From assembly GCA_050250665.1 (NCBI GenBank), contig JBFWOF010000010.1:58802-122801 (forward strand): 64,000 bases of DNA. The letters run 5' to 3'. Under the pieces are notes generated by a model. The model saw only the letters and a program-made list of their open reading frames with translations, was not told the DNA's origin and searched no databases. This DNA is from JADKFD01 sp050250665. Lineage in GTDB: Bacteria; Pseudomonadota; Gammaproteobacteria; Xanthomonadales; SZUA-5. A program made the translations under genes and the position numbers. Each line of letters starts with the position of its first letter. Position 1 is the first letter of the stretch. This document shows, one piece after another, positions 9,568-18,121 of the stretch.

Positions 9568-11115
9568 TCAAACCGGTACCGCATCCAGCGATTGCTGCAT
9601 CCAGCGCAGGAAGCGGCGCATGTCCAGGGGTTTGGCGAGGAAGCCGTTGGCGCCGGCTTTCTCGGCGGCACCGCGGGTGCGGGCGTCGCTGGCGCCGGAG
9701 AACACGATGATGGCGCCGCTGTATTCCTTGAGACGCAGCTCCTGGGTCAGCAGCAAGCCGGAGCGCGTGCCGAGATCGACGTCGATGATGATCAGCGCCG
9801 GGTCAAAGGCGACGGTGCGGGCGTGCAGGCGGGCGGCATCTTGCAGGGTTTCGGTGTCGTAGCCGAGTTCACGCAGCGACCACTGCAGCAGTTCGCAGAT
9901 GTCCGGGTCATCGTCGACGATCAGCACCCTGCGGTTGCTCAGATTCAGCGCCGGTTCGTCGCCGCTGGGCGGCAACACGATCGGCGTGGGTTCCTGGGTC
10001 TGCTCGGGTAGGTGCACATGGATGCGGGTGCCGGCGCCCGGTGCCGAGCTGAGCTTCAGCTCACCGTCCATCGACTCGACCAGCTGGCGCACGATCGACA
10101 GACCCAGACCGGCGCCTTCGCGACCTTGCTGGGCACCGCGATTGAGCGGTTCGAACACGCTTTGCTGATACTCGGGGGCAATGCCGATGCCGGTGTCGGT
10201 GATCACCAGATCGATCGCCTCGCCGTCCCAGCTGAGTTCGGCGCGGACCTCGCCAGCCTGGGTGTAGCGGACGGCATTGGACAGCAGGTTGACCAGAATC
10301 TGGTGCAGCTTGATCTGATCGAAGAAGGGCATGCGGGTGCCGCTGGACTGGGCGCTGACCTTCAGCTCCAGGCCCTTGCCATCCGCCATCGGCCGGATGA
10401 TCAGCTCGATGTCGGCGGCCAGATCCTCGAGCGCGAAAGCGTGCCGCTCGACCTGCGCATCCGGGTGTCCCTGGCGGGCCAGCTCCAGCAGATTCTCGGC
10501 CAGGGACTTGAGATAGACCGCGTTGCGCTGGATCGCGCCCAGTGCCCGATGCAGCGGTGTGTTGTTCTTCAGATGGGGTTCCAGCAGTGCCGCGTAGCCG
10601 CTGATCGAGGTCAGCGGCGTGCGCAGATCGTGCGCCAGGGTGTCGATCAGGCGCTGCTGGAACTGTTGAGTCTCGAGCAGCGAGCGCTCGCGCGACTCCA
10701 GCTGTTTGCGCACCGACTTCAGCTCACGGATGGTGCGCGATTTCTCGATGCTGGCCAGGGCCGACTCGTTGGCCTGCTGCTGGCGCTCGGTGAGCTCGGC
10801 ATTGCACAGATCCGAGTCGGTCATGACCACATGACTGAAGGGCTGGTCCGGAATCCAGTGCAGCGCCACATGGTGGCCGCTGTCGATGGCCACCAGCGGC
10901 CACAGCAGTGGCTGCGACTCGTCGGCGCCGACTTTCATGTTGGATACCAGCTCCAGTATCGGGGCCAGCTGGTCGGTGGCCAGGCCGTAGTGGGCGGCAT
11001 TGCCTTGCACCTCACGGACCTGACCGCTGTTGTCGATACTGATCACCAGCGGCTGCGCCCGGTCGATGAGATGACGGGTCAGCGCATCGGCGACCTTCGG
11101 TGGATAGCGTTTCAC
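9568..11115 (-). CDS. Hybrid sensor histidine kinase with C-terminal receiver domain
   Basis: A 515-residue soluble hybrid kinase. Residues about 10-100 resemble a PAS-type sensor; 105-150 is a coiled coil; the H-box AHDLRTPLTS places the phospho-accepting His at 162; the ATPase shows N-box 'NLLSNAVRYT', G1 DTGIG (307-311) and G2 GLGLS (336-340). A receiver domain follows (396-512) with DDD at 401-403, phospho-Asp 445 and Lys495. No membrane helix or output DNA-binding domain is present, so input and output are probably protein contacts. Its start overlaps the stop of the Ras-like GTPase gene by four bases, making it the last gene of the four-gene operon. Confidence 0.93.
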   Translation of the reverse strand: MKRYPPKVADALTRHLIDRAQPLVISIDNSGQVREVQGNAAHYGLATDQLAPILELVSNMKVGADESQPLLWPLVAIDSGHHVALHWIPDQPFSHVVMTDSDLCNAELTERQQQANESALASIEKSRTIRELKSVRKQLESRERSLLETQQFQQRLIDTLAHDLRTPLTSISGYAALLEPHLKNNTPLHRALGAIQRNAVYLKSLAENLLELARQGHPDAQVERHAFALEDLAADIELIIRPMADGKGLELKVSAQSSGTRMPFFDQIKLHQILVNLLSNAVRYTQAGEVRAELSWDGEAIDLVITDTGIGIAPEYQQSVFEPLNRGAQQGREGAGLGLSIVRQLVESMDGELKLSSAPGAGTRIHVHLPEQTQEPTPIVLPPSGDEPALNLSNRRVLIVDDDPDICELLQWSLRELGYDTETLQDAARLHARTVAFDPALIIIDVDLGTRSGLLLTQELRLKEYSGAIIVFSGASDARTRGAAEKAGANGFLAKPLDMRRFLRWMQQSLDAVPV

Positions 11116-11621
11116 GCTTCGCCTCCCAGCAGCAGTCGGCCGAGTTCGGAGAAGGCCGCCTCCACGCCCTCGCCATCGAGGGCACTGGTTCTGAAGGTGG
11201 GCAGGCTCTGCTGCAGTCGGGAGATGTCGCTGGCCGAGACTTCCCAGCGGTCGATCAGATCGAGCTTGTTGACCATCAGTACCACCGGTACGCCCGGCAA
11301 CTGCTTCTGCGACTGCATTAGCAGATACAGGGCCGCGCGCAGACTGGCCTCGCGGGTGCCGTCAGCGACGAGCATCAGCCCGTGGGCGCCACGGATGTAG
11401 CTGCGATTGAGACTGTCGAGCTCGGATTTTCCGGCCAGATCCCAGAGCACCAGCTTGACCGCGCCACTACCCTCGATCTCGACGCGCTTGCTGTCGACCT
11501 TGACCCCGACGGTGGTCAGATATTTCTCGGAGAAGGTGCTGCGCACATAGCGCCCGACCAGGCTGGTCTTGCCGACCGCGAAATCTCCCAGCATGCAGAT
11601 CTTGCGGGCGACTTCGCTCAT
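11112..11621 (-). CDS. Bacterial Ras/Rab-like small GTPase
   Basis: A 169-residue single-domain small GTPase. G1 GDFAVGKT (12-19), a G2 threonine near 36-37, G3 DLAGK (61-65), G4 NKLD (118-121) and G5 TSA are all visible. Position 65, where Ras has the catalytic Gln, is Lys, which suggests slow intrinsic hydrolysis or hydrolysis driven by a partner. There is no C-terminal lipidation Cys. It is coupled by four-base overlaps to the OmpA-anchored gene before it and the hybrid kinase after it, so it is probably the switch of a signalling complex. It resembles the Rup/MglA-type prokaryotic GTPases; the exact family was not tested. Confidence 0.92.
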   Translation of the reverse strand: MSEVARKICMLGDFAVGKTSLVGRYVRSTFSEKYLTTVGVKVDSKRVEIEGSGAVKLVLWDLAGKSELDSLNRSYIRGAHGLMLVADGTREASLRAALYLLMQSQKQLPGVPVVLMVNKLDLIDRWEVSASDISRLQQSLPTFRTSALDGEGVEAAFSELGRLLLGGEA

Positions 11622-13303
11622 GGGGCCGGATCCAGTTGCACCTCGGCGGTGGCCGCAGGCGTGCCCAGACCCTGGTCATCGCTTTCAAGCACCAGTACTT
11701 CGGGTGGTATCCCCTGGCTCACCAGCACCTCCTGCAAGGCCTGCGCGCGGGCTGCGCGCAAGTCGGCGTTGAGCTTGTCACTGCCGCCGTCATCACTCCA
11801 GCCCCGCAGCCGGATTATGGCGCGTATTTCATTGCTGCGTGCCAGATCCATCAGCTCCCGCAGTACCCCTGCCAGTGCTTGCGCGGCGGGTAACGCCAAG
11901 GGTTCGAGCTGACTGCGTCCGCGCCGGAACGGAATCGGGCGCGTTGCGATATCGGCCTGCAGCGCTTTCAGGCGCGCCAGATCGGCGGCGTCGGGCGTGG
12001 TGGTGAGGCCCTGGATGTCGATGCTGGCCACGCCCGGCAACCACGGGCCCAACTGCTGCAGTCGCCGCACCCAGCTGCGCTCGGCACTGCCGCTGACCTG
12101 CAATCGACCCTGCTGGAAGCGCAGCTCGGTGCCGTCGGCGGGTTGCAGCAGGCGCCGCGCGCGGGCGGCCACCAGCGGCTCGTCCAGCGCCAGGAAGGCC
12201 TGTTCCTCGATCTCGATCTGATCACCCGGAAGGTCGACCATGTACGCCAACTCTGCGCTCGGCTCGGAATCGGGATCGCGCAGCAGCTTGAGCTTCCAGA
12301 CGCCGTCGAAATCCAGGGCCAGCAACTGCCAGCCGGGCATCGCCGTCACCGCAGCGCGCAGGCGCTGACCGGTGTCTGCACGCTGCCAGCGCTGGTAGCC
12401 GAATGCGCCCAGCAGTCCGAGCAGGAGCAGCAGCAGCAGAATCATCGGCCAGCGCGGCGGACGCGCGACTTGCGGATCCGAGCGGCTCAGCTGCGACATG
12501 GCGTCGATGCCGAGCAGCTGAGACGCTGCCAGCTCCCAGTCGAAGGCCTCGCCGGCCGCATCCTGGTCGCGATGCAGGTCTTCCAGCGCCGTGCGCAGAT
12601 GCGCCGACAGTTCGCTGGGCGGCACGCCCTGGATGAAGCAGGCCAGCACCGCGCGCGGCCCCTCGTAAACCTGCAGCAGGTGCTCACCGATGGTCGCCGA
12701 GGCCAGACCGGACTCGGTGTCCTGATCGGACTGCACCGAATCGCGCACGAAATCACCGATGGCGGTGAGCATGCCGGCGATGGCATCGGCATCCAGATCC
12801 GGCAGCTCCGGCGCGGTGTAGCGGTGCAGCAGCAGGCCCGATTCGCGCTCGATCAGAAACAGATGATCGATGCGATAGCGCAGGGTGTGCTTCATCACCA
12901 CCTGGGAAAAGGGCACGCCGGTGCGCCAGGATTCCAGCCGCCAGCGCAGGCCGCGCGGTGTCAGGCTGTGGTCCAGTGCCCGATTCAGATCGGCGGCAAA
13001 AGCGCGCAGCGCTTCGGCGATGGCCTTGCGGATGGACGGGCCGATGATCGGAAACAGCGCATCGACGATGCTGCGGCGGTCGCGGCGCACGGCGTCAGCC
13101 AGCGAAGCTGCCACCACCGGCGCCAGCACCCGGTGCAGGGCGTCACGGCGGGCGCCGCTCTCGACCTGGTCGAGCATTTCCGGCAGCCGATCAGGCAGAT
13201 CGGTCTGGGCTTTCTGCAGTGCATCGATGGCAGCCCGCTGCTGTTGCAGCTCACCCTGTTCGGGGGCCAGCAACAACTGCCGCAGGCGCTCGAGCTCGCT
13301 CAT
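11618..13303 (-). CDS. OmpA-domain membrane protein with large cytoplasmic domain, partner of the small GTPase
   Basis: A 561-residue protein. Residues 1-280 are predicted cytoplasmic: an N-terminal helical part (about 1-120), then a part with 'HLFLIERESGLLLHRY' (148-162) followed by a long helix, which resembles the longin/roadblock pattern of small-GTPase partners. One membrane helix spans about 286-303. The periplasmic side ends in an OmpA-like peptidoglycan-binding domain (about 455-555) with a Cys-less 'IRLRGWSDDGGSDKLNADLRA' stretch. The stop overlaps the GTPase start by four bases. It could couple a cytoplasmic GTPase to the cell wall; this is inference from architecture. Confidence 0.85.
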   Translation of the reverse strand: MSELERLRQLLLAPEQGELQQQRAAIDALQKAQTDLPDRLPEMLDQVESGARRDALHRVLAPVVAASLADAVRRDRRSIVDALFPIIGPSIRKAIAEALRAFAADLNRALDHSLTPRGLRWRLESWRTGVPFSQVVMKHTLRYRIDHLFLIERESGLLLHRYTAPELPDLDADAIAGMLTAIGDFVRDSVQSDQDTESGLASATIGEHLLQVYEGPRAVLACFIQGVPPSELSAHLRTALEDLHRDQDAAGEAFDWELAASQLLGIDAMSQLSRSDPQVARPPRWPMILLLLLLLGLLGAFGYQRWQRADTGQRLRAAVTAMPGWQLLALDFDGVWKLKLLRDPDSEPSAELAYMVDLPGDQIEIEEQAFLALDEPLVAARARRLLQPADGTELRFQQGRLQVSGSAERSWVRRLQQLGPWLPGVASIDIQGLTTTPDAADLARLKALQADIATRPIPFRRGRSQLEPLALPAAQALAGVLRELMDLARSNEIRAIIRLRGWSDDGGSDKLNADLRAARAQALQEVLVSQGIPPEVLVLESDDQGLGTPAATAEVQLDPAP

Positions 13304-13327
13304 GCCGGATTCGGGCTGAGCTCAGAC

Positions 13328-13987
13328 TCAGCCGCGCGCGGTCGGCAGTTCGAACTCGCCGTTGAGGCGCAGGGCCACTTCCGTCAGCAGCGCTGCCAGA
13401 TCACTGCGGCCGACCTTGTCGGAGCGCAGCTCCTGATCCGAGCGCGACAGCGCCGAATTGATCTCGCTGACTCGGGTGGCCAGCAACTGCCGCAGTTCTG
13501 CCAGCGATTCGCGCTGGCGTTCATCCTTGGCGGACAGATCCGCCTCCAGCGCCTGCAAACCACCCTGCAGTTCGCCTCGCAAGGTGCGTTGGCCCTGCTG
13601 CATGCGCGTTTCCAGATCATCCAGGCTCTGGGTGCGGTCGTTGACCTCCTGGCGCAGCAATTTGCCGAGCTTCTCGAACTGGTCGTCGACGCGCTTCTCC
13701 AGCTGCGCCAGACGCTTGTCCAGATCATTGTGCAGGCGCTGGCTCTCGCTCTCCAGGCGCTGCGACAGATCCAGAAAGCGGCGTTCGTAATCGCGCATCT
13801 GGCCGCCGAACAGGATGTCGCGGATCTGGTCGACGTTGTTGGCGCTGTCATTCATGGCTGTACTCCGGCGAATTTCGGGCTTGGCGGCTGCTGCAGTGGG
13901 AGCGGCGGCCGCTGGACTGGCGCGCGCCGGCGCTGGCTTGGACTGGGTCTTTGCCGCTGTCTTGCTGGCGGTTCTCTTGCTGGCCAT
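13328..13987 (-). CDS. Coiled-coil protein, first gene of the GTPase operon
   Basis: A 219-residue hydrophilic protein without signal or membrane segment. Residues 1-45 are a low-complexity Lys/Ala/Pro/Ser/Thr tail (AKTQSKPAPARASPAAAAPT); residues about 60-195 have continuous heptad-like spacing of Leu with Glu/Asp/Arg/Gln, a long coiled coil. I chose ATG 13987; ATG 14008 and ATG 13855 (MNDSANN, which removes the tail) are alternatives. 24 bases separate it from the OmpA-domain gene. It has no recognisable family; it may be the scaffold or effector of the operon. Its promoter faces xdhA. Confidence 0.72.
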   Translation of the reverse strand: MASKRTASKTAAKTQSKPAPARASPAAAAPTAAAAKPEIRRSTAMNDSANNVDQIRDILFGGQMRDYERRFLDLSQRLESESQRLHNDLDKRLAQLEKRVDDQFEKLGKLLRQEVNDRTQSLDDLETRMQQGQRTLRGELQGGLQALEADLSAKDERQRESLAELRQLLATRVSEINSALSRSDQELRSDKVGRSDLAALLTEVALRLNGEFELPTARG

Positions 13988-14112
13988 GCCGTGCCCTCGC
14001 CCGATCATCGCTGTGACCCCGTCAAGTTAGCGCAATCGGGGTGCGCATGGCCATCGAATACCGCATCGGTGATGGCTTGACAGCATCACGGCGGGCGCTG
14101 ATCGTCCCGACC

Positions 14113-15486
14113 ATGACTGCTCCGATGCTAAGACTGAACCAGCGCGCCATCGATCTCAGCGAGGTTGATCCGGCCGAATCCCTGCTGCGTTGGCTGCGCC
14201 GACATCAGCACCTGACCGGCACCAAGGAAGGTTGCGGCGATGGCGACTGCGGCGCCTGCACCGTGGCTCTGCTGGAGCGCGACGCGCAGGGGCGTGGACG
14301 CTATCGCGCCGTCAACGCCTGCCTGTTGCCGATGGGCGTGATGGCCGGACGCGAAGTGCTGACCGTGGAAGCGCTGGCCGCTGGCGATCAGCTGCATCCG
14401 GTACAGCAGGCCATGGTCGATACGGCTGGCTCGCAATGCGGCTACTGCACGCCGGGATTCGTCATGAGCCTCTTCGCCGGCTATTACGACGGCGAATTCA
14501 GCGATCACGTCATCGAAGGCAATCTCTGCCGCTGCACTGGCTACCAGTCCATACGCCGGGCCGCCGCCAGCCTGGCGGCGCTGACGCGCGAGCCCGACCG
14601 TTTCAGCGACAGCCTGCAGCGCGCGCCCGAGGCTGGCGACGAGCCGGCGGCGCCCGGCGGCTGGCATGCGCCGAACACGCTGGCGCAGGCATTGGCGCTG
14701 AAGGCCGATCACCCGGGCGCTCTGTGGATCGCCGGCGCCACCGATCTTGGCGTGGCTCTGAGTCGTGGCTTGCCGCTGCCGGGGCAAATGATTGCGCTGG
14801 ATCGCGTCGTTGAATTGCACGCCTTGCAGATCAGCGAGCACAGTGTGCGCATCGGCGCCGCGGTGCCGCTGTCGCGACTGGAAAGCGAACTGGCGGGCGT
14901 GTTCCCGGCACTGGACCAGATGCTGCCCTGGTTCGCCGCGCGCCAGGTCAAGAACCGGGCGACGCTGGGCGGCAATCTCGGCAGCGCGTCGCCCATCGGC
15001 GATCTCCTGCCCTGGCTGCTGGCGCACGATGCGGTGGTCGAAATCCAGAGCGCCGCCGGCGCCCGCGAGTTGCCGATCGATGGCTATTTCCTCGATTACC
15101 GCAAGACCGCGCTCAGGCCCGATGAGCTGATCGTCGCCGTGCGCGTGCCGCGCAGCTCGGCCATCCAGGCCGCCTACAAGGTCGCCAAGCGCCAGACCGA
15201 CGACATCAGCATCGTCGCCGCCGTGTATGTGCTGGCTCTGGACGATCAGCGCCGCGTCAGTCATGCCCGACTGGCCTACGGCGGCGTTGCTGCCATCCCG
15301 CGCCGCGCCGTCGCCGTCGAGCAGTACCTGCAGGGCCGCGTGCTCGACCCGGACGCCGTCAGCGCGGCCTGCGAGTTGCTGCGCCAGGAATACACCCCGC
15401 TCAGCGACCACCGCGGCAGCGCCGACTACCGCCGCGCCCTGGTTAGCAGCCTGTTTGCCAAGTTCGTCGAGGAGCAGGTGCGATGA
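14113..15486 (+). CDS. xdhA: Xanthine dehydrogenase small subunit (2Fe-2S and FAD domains)
   Basis: A 457-residue protein. N-terminal ferredoxin-type 2Fe-2S domain with Cys41, Cys46, Cys49 and Cys70; the second 2Fe-2S domain with Cys109-x2-Cys112 and CRC at 139-141; then a molybdopterin-dehydrogenase-type FAD domain from about 190, including 'NRATLGGNLGSASPIGDLLP' and 'KTALRPDELIVAV'. It shuttles electrons from the molybdenum subunit to FAD and NAD+ in purine breakdown. ATG 14113 begins the conserved part; the ATGs at 14041 and 14047 add an unconserved leader. Separated from xdhB by a repeat insertion of about 350 bp, although the genes normally abut. Confidence 0.94.
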   Translation: MTAPMLRLNQRAIDLSEVDPAESLLRWLRRHQHLTGTKEGCGDGDCGACTVALLERDAQGRGRYRAVNACLLPMGVMAGREVLTVEALAAGDQLHPVQQAMVDTAGSQCGYCTPGFVMSLFAGYYDGEFSDHVIEGNLCRCTGYQSIRRAAASLAALTREPDRFSDSLQRAPEAGDEPAAPGGWHAPNTLAQALALKADHPGALWIAGATDLGVALSRGLPLPGQMIALDRVVELHALQISEHSVRIGAAVPLSRLESELAGVFPALDQMLPWFAARQVKNRATLGGNLGSASPIGDLLPWLLAHDAVVEIQSAAGARELPIDGYFLDYRKTALRPDELIVAVRVPRSSAIQAAYKVAKRQTDDISIVAAVYVLALDDQRRVSHARLAYGGVAAIPRRAVAVEQYLQGRVLDPDAVSAACELLRQEYTPLSDHRGSADYRRALVSSLFAKFVEEQVR

Positions 15487-15832
15487 ATCTGAACTGGGGC
15501 GCGTCTGGGGGGAAGAGCGTGGGACGCAAAGGACGCGAAGGAAAAGCAGAAAGGACGCGAAGAAGAGCGAAGGATTCATCAGTCAGGGGCGATGCACGTT
15601 TCGCGCTGCGGACGACTGCATGTCGACATTCCCGTTCCGATCAACGACAAGTTGGCTTCGGCGCGCCGGCCGCTGTCTTGATTGACTTTGAAACCCGCCA
15701 GCTCGGAGCTGAACGACCCTTCCTCAACGACACCTTGAGCCAACTCGTCCATTTCCCTTCGCGCCCTTTCTGCTTTTCCTTCGCGTCCTTCGCGTCCGAG
15801 TCTTTTCCCCACACTCGCCCGAGCACCCACCC
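15487..15832. repeat. Repeat insertion between xdhA and xdhB
   Basis: A 346-bp stretch in the middle of the xdh operon. About 15519-15568 has 'AAAGGACGCGAAGGAAAAGC' words and 15765-15803 the complementary 'CTTTTCCTTCGCGTCCTTCG', so the segment can fold back on itself; the same pair occurs at 6549-6802. The roughly 195 bp between the arms have no recognised content and no sound gene. xdhB starts 29 bases after the right arm. Confidence 0.78.
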
Positions 15833-18121
15833 ATGAAACACGAGAGCGCGGTGGGGCATGTGACCGGGCGGGCGGTCTATACCGATGAGCAATCGATGCC
15901 GGTGGGGCTGCTGCGCTTGTGGCCGGTGCAGGCGCCGCATGCGCATGCGGAGATACTCGGCATCGACGCCGGTGCCGCGCTGGCGCTGCCGGGTGTGCAC
16001 GCGGTGCTGACCGCGGCCGATATCCCCGGCGTCAACAACACCGGGCCGATCAAGCACGATGAGCCGCTGATCCCGGCCGATCGGGTCAGCTACCACGGCC
16101 AGGCGGTGGCCTGGGTGGTAGCCAGCGACTCCGCCATCGCCCAGCGTGCGGCGCATGCGGTGAGGGTCGAATACCGCGAATTGCCGGCCTGTCTGAGCAT
16201 CGATCAGGCCATCGCCGAGCAGCGTTTCCACCTGCCGCCGAGCCGTATCGTCCGCGGCGATGTCGAGACAGCCCTGGCGGCGTCCGCCCATCGGCTGCAG
16301 GGCGAGGTGCGCTGCGGTGGGCAGGATCATTTCTATCTGGAAACCCATGCCAGCTGGGTCAGCATCGATGGCGAGGGCCTGGTGCAGATCGTGTCCTCGA
16401 CCCAGCACCCCTCGGAAACCCAGGCCATCGTCGCCCATGTGCTGGGCCTGCCGTCCAATCGCGTGGTCTGCCGTTGTCTGCGCATGGGTGGCGGTTTTGG
16501 TGGCAAGGAAACCCAGGCCAATGCCTTTGCCGCGGTCGCGGCGCTGGCGGCGCAGCGCACCGGGCGGGCGGTGGCCATCCAGCTGCCGCGCATGCTGGAC
16601 ATGCAGCTGACCGGCAAGCGCCATCCCTTCCTCGGCCGCTTCGAAGTCGGTTTTGACGCCGATGGCCTGCTGCAGGCACTGGATGTGGAACTGGTCGCCG
16701 ATGGCGGCTGGAGCTGCGATCTGTCGCCGCCGGTGCTGATGCGGGCCATGGTCCATGTCGACAATGCCTATTACCTGCCGCATGTGCGGGTGGTCGGGCG
16801 CATCGCGGCGACCCATCTGCCCTCGAACACGGCCTTCCGCGGCTTTGGCGGGCCCCAGGGCATGCTGGTCGGCGAGGAGATCCTCGACCGCGTCGCCCGC
16901 CATCTGCGGCTGCCGCCCGAGCTGGTGCGCGAGCGCAATTTCTATCGCGCCGACGCGCAGCCGGAGCGCAACACCACCCACTATGGCCAGCCGGTGGTGG
17001 ACAACCATCTGCCGCAGCTGTGGGCCGAACTCAAGCGCAGCAGCGAGTTCGAGCGTCGCCGTGCCGAGCTCGCCGAGTTCAATCGCAGCCACGCCACGCG
17101 CAAGCGCGGTCTGGCGATCACGCCGGTCAAGTTCGGCATCTCCTTCAACAAGACCGAGTACAACCAGGCCGGGGCGCTGCTGCTGATCTACCAGGACGGC
17201 AGCATCCAGCTCAATCACGGCGGCACCGAGATGGGCCAGGGCCTGCACACCAAGATGCTCGGGGTCGCCGCGCGCACGCTCGGGGTCTCGGTGGAGCGTA
17301 TCCGGATCATGACCACCAGTACCGACAAGGTGCCGAATACCTCGGCCACCGCGGCCAGTTCCGGATCGGACCTCAACGGTCAGGCCGTCCGCAATGCCTG
17401 TCTGACGGTGCAGGCGCGCCTGGCCGAACTGGCGGCGGGCCGATTGCAATGTGAGCCGGCCGAACTGCGCTTCGAGCAGGATCAGGTCTTTGTGCACGAT
17501 CGACCCGAGGCCGGTCGACTGAGCTTCGATGAACTGGTGCAGGCGGCCTACAGCGCCCGCATCAGCCTGTCGGCCACGGGCTACTACCGCACGCCGCTGA
17601 TCCACTGGGATCCGCAGGCCGGGCAGGGCCATCCCTTCTATTATTTTTCCTACGGCGCCGCGGTCAGCGAGGTTGAGGTCTGCGGTCACACCGGCGTGCC
17701 GCAGTTGCGCCGGGTGGACCTGCTGCATGACGTCGGCGAGACGCTCAACGAGGGCATCGATCGCGGCCAGATCGAAGGCGGATTCGTGCAGGGATTAGGC
17801 TGGCTCAGCTGCGAGGAACTGTGCTGGAGCACAGCCGGGCGCCTGCTCACCGATGCACCCAGCACCTACAAGATTCCGACCGTGGCCGACATGCCGCTGG
17901 ATTGGCACCTGAACCTATACCGGCGCCCGGCCGAGCCCAGCACCGATGTGATCTTTGGCAGCAAGGGCGTGGGTGAGCCACCGCTGATGCTGGCGCTCAG
18001 CGTGCGCGAAGCGCTGCGGGATGCCGTCGCGGCTTTCGGTCGCGGTGGCGTGGTCACGCTGGATTCGCCGGCGACGCCGGAAGCCATCTTTGCCGCCATC
18101 ACCCGGGTGCAGGCAGCTTGA
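15833..18121 (+). CDS. xdhB: Xanthine dehydrogenase molybdopterin-binding subunit
   Basis: A 762-residue large subunit that carries the molybdenum cofactor and oxidises hypoxanthine and xanthine to urate. Family landmarks: 'GGQDHFYLETHA' near 160-172, 'RMGGGFGGKETQ' near 220, 'AFRGFGGPQGMLVGEEILDR' near 330-350, 'HGGTEMGQGLHTKM' near 465 and the C-terminal 'VFGSKGVGEPPL'-type motif (here IFGSKGVGEPPL) with the catalytic Glu. Length matches XdhB. The ATG at 15833 follows the repeat insertion; the stop overlaps the TTG start of xdhC. Confidence 0.96.
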   Translation: MKHESAVGHVTGRAVYTDEQSMPVGLLRLWPVQAPHAHAEILGIDAGAALALPGVHAVLTAADIPGVNNTGPIKHDEPLIPADRVSYHGQAVAWVVASDSAIAQRAAHAVRVEYRELPACLSIDQAIAEQRFHLPPSRIVRGDVETALAASAHRLQGEVRCGGQDHFYLETHASWVSIDGEGLVQIVSSTQHPSETQAIVAHVLGLPSNRVVCRCLRMGGGFGGKETQANAFAAVAALAAQRTGRAVAIQLPRMLDMQLTGKRHPFLGRFEVGFDADGLLQALDVELVADGGWSCDLSPPVLMRAMVHVDNAYYLPHVRVVGRIAATHLPSNTAFRGFGGPQGMLVGEEILDRVARHLRLPPELVRERNFYRADAQPERNTTHYGQPVVDNHLPQLWAELKRSSEFERRRAELAEFNRSHATRKRGLAITPVKFGISFNKTEYNQAGALLLIYQDGSIQLNHGGTEMGQGLHTKMLGVAARTLGVSVERIRIMTTSTDKVPNTSATAASSGSDLNGQAVRNACLTVQARLAELAAGRLQCEPAELRFEQDQVFVHDRPEAGRLSFDELVQAAYSARISLSATGYYRTPLIHWDPQAGQGHPFYYFSYGAAVSEVEVCGHTGVPQLRRVDLLHDVGETLNEGIDRGQIEGGFVQGLGWLSCEELCWSTAGRLLTDAPSTYKIPTVADMPLDWHLNLYRRPAEPSTDVIFGSKGVGEPPLMLALSVREALRDAVAAFGRGGVVTLDSPATPEAIFAAITRVQAA

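Noticed and set aside
8516..9862. 448-codon frame through the tandem repeats after ETF-QO
   Set aside because: Its product is the repeat unit translated four times and it runs into the antisense of the hybrid kinase; no ribosome site.
15641..17728. 695-codon minus-strand frame opposite xdhB
   Set aside because: Antisense shadow of a clear molybdoenzyme gene.
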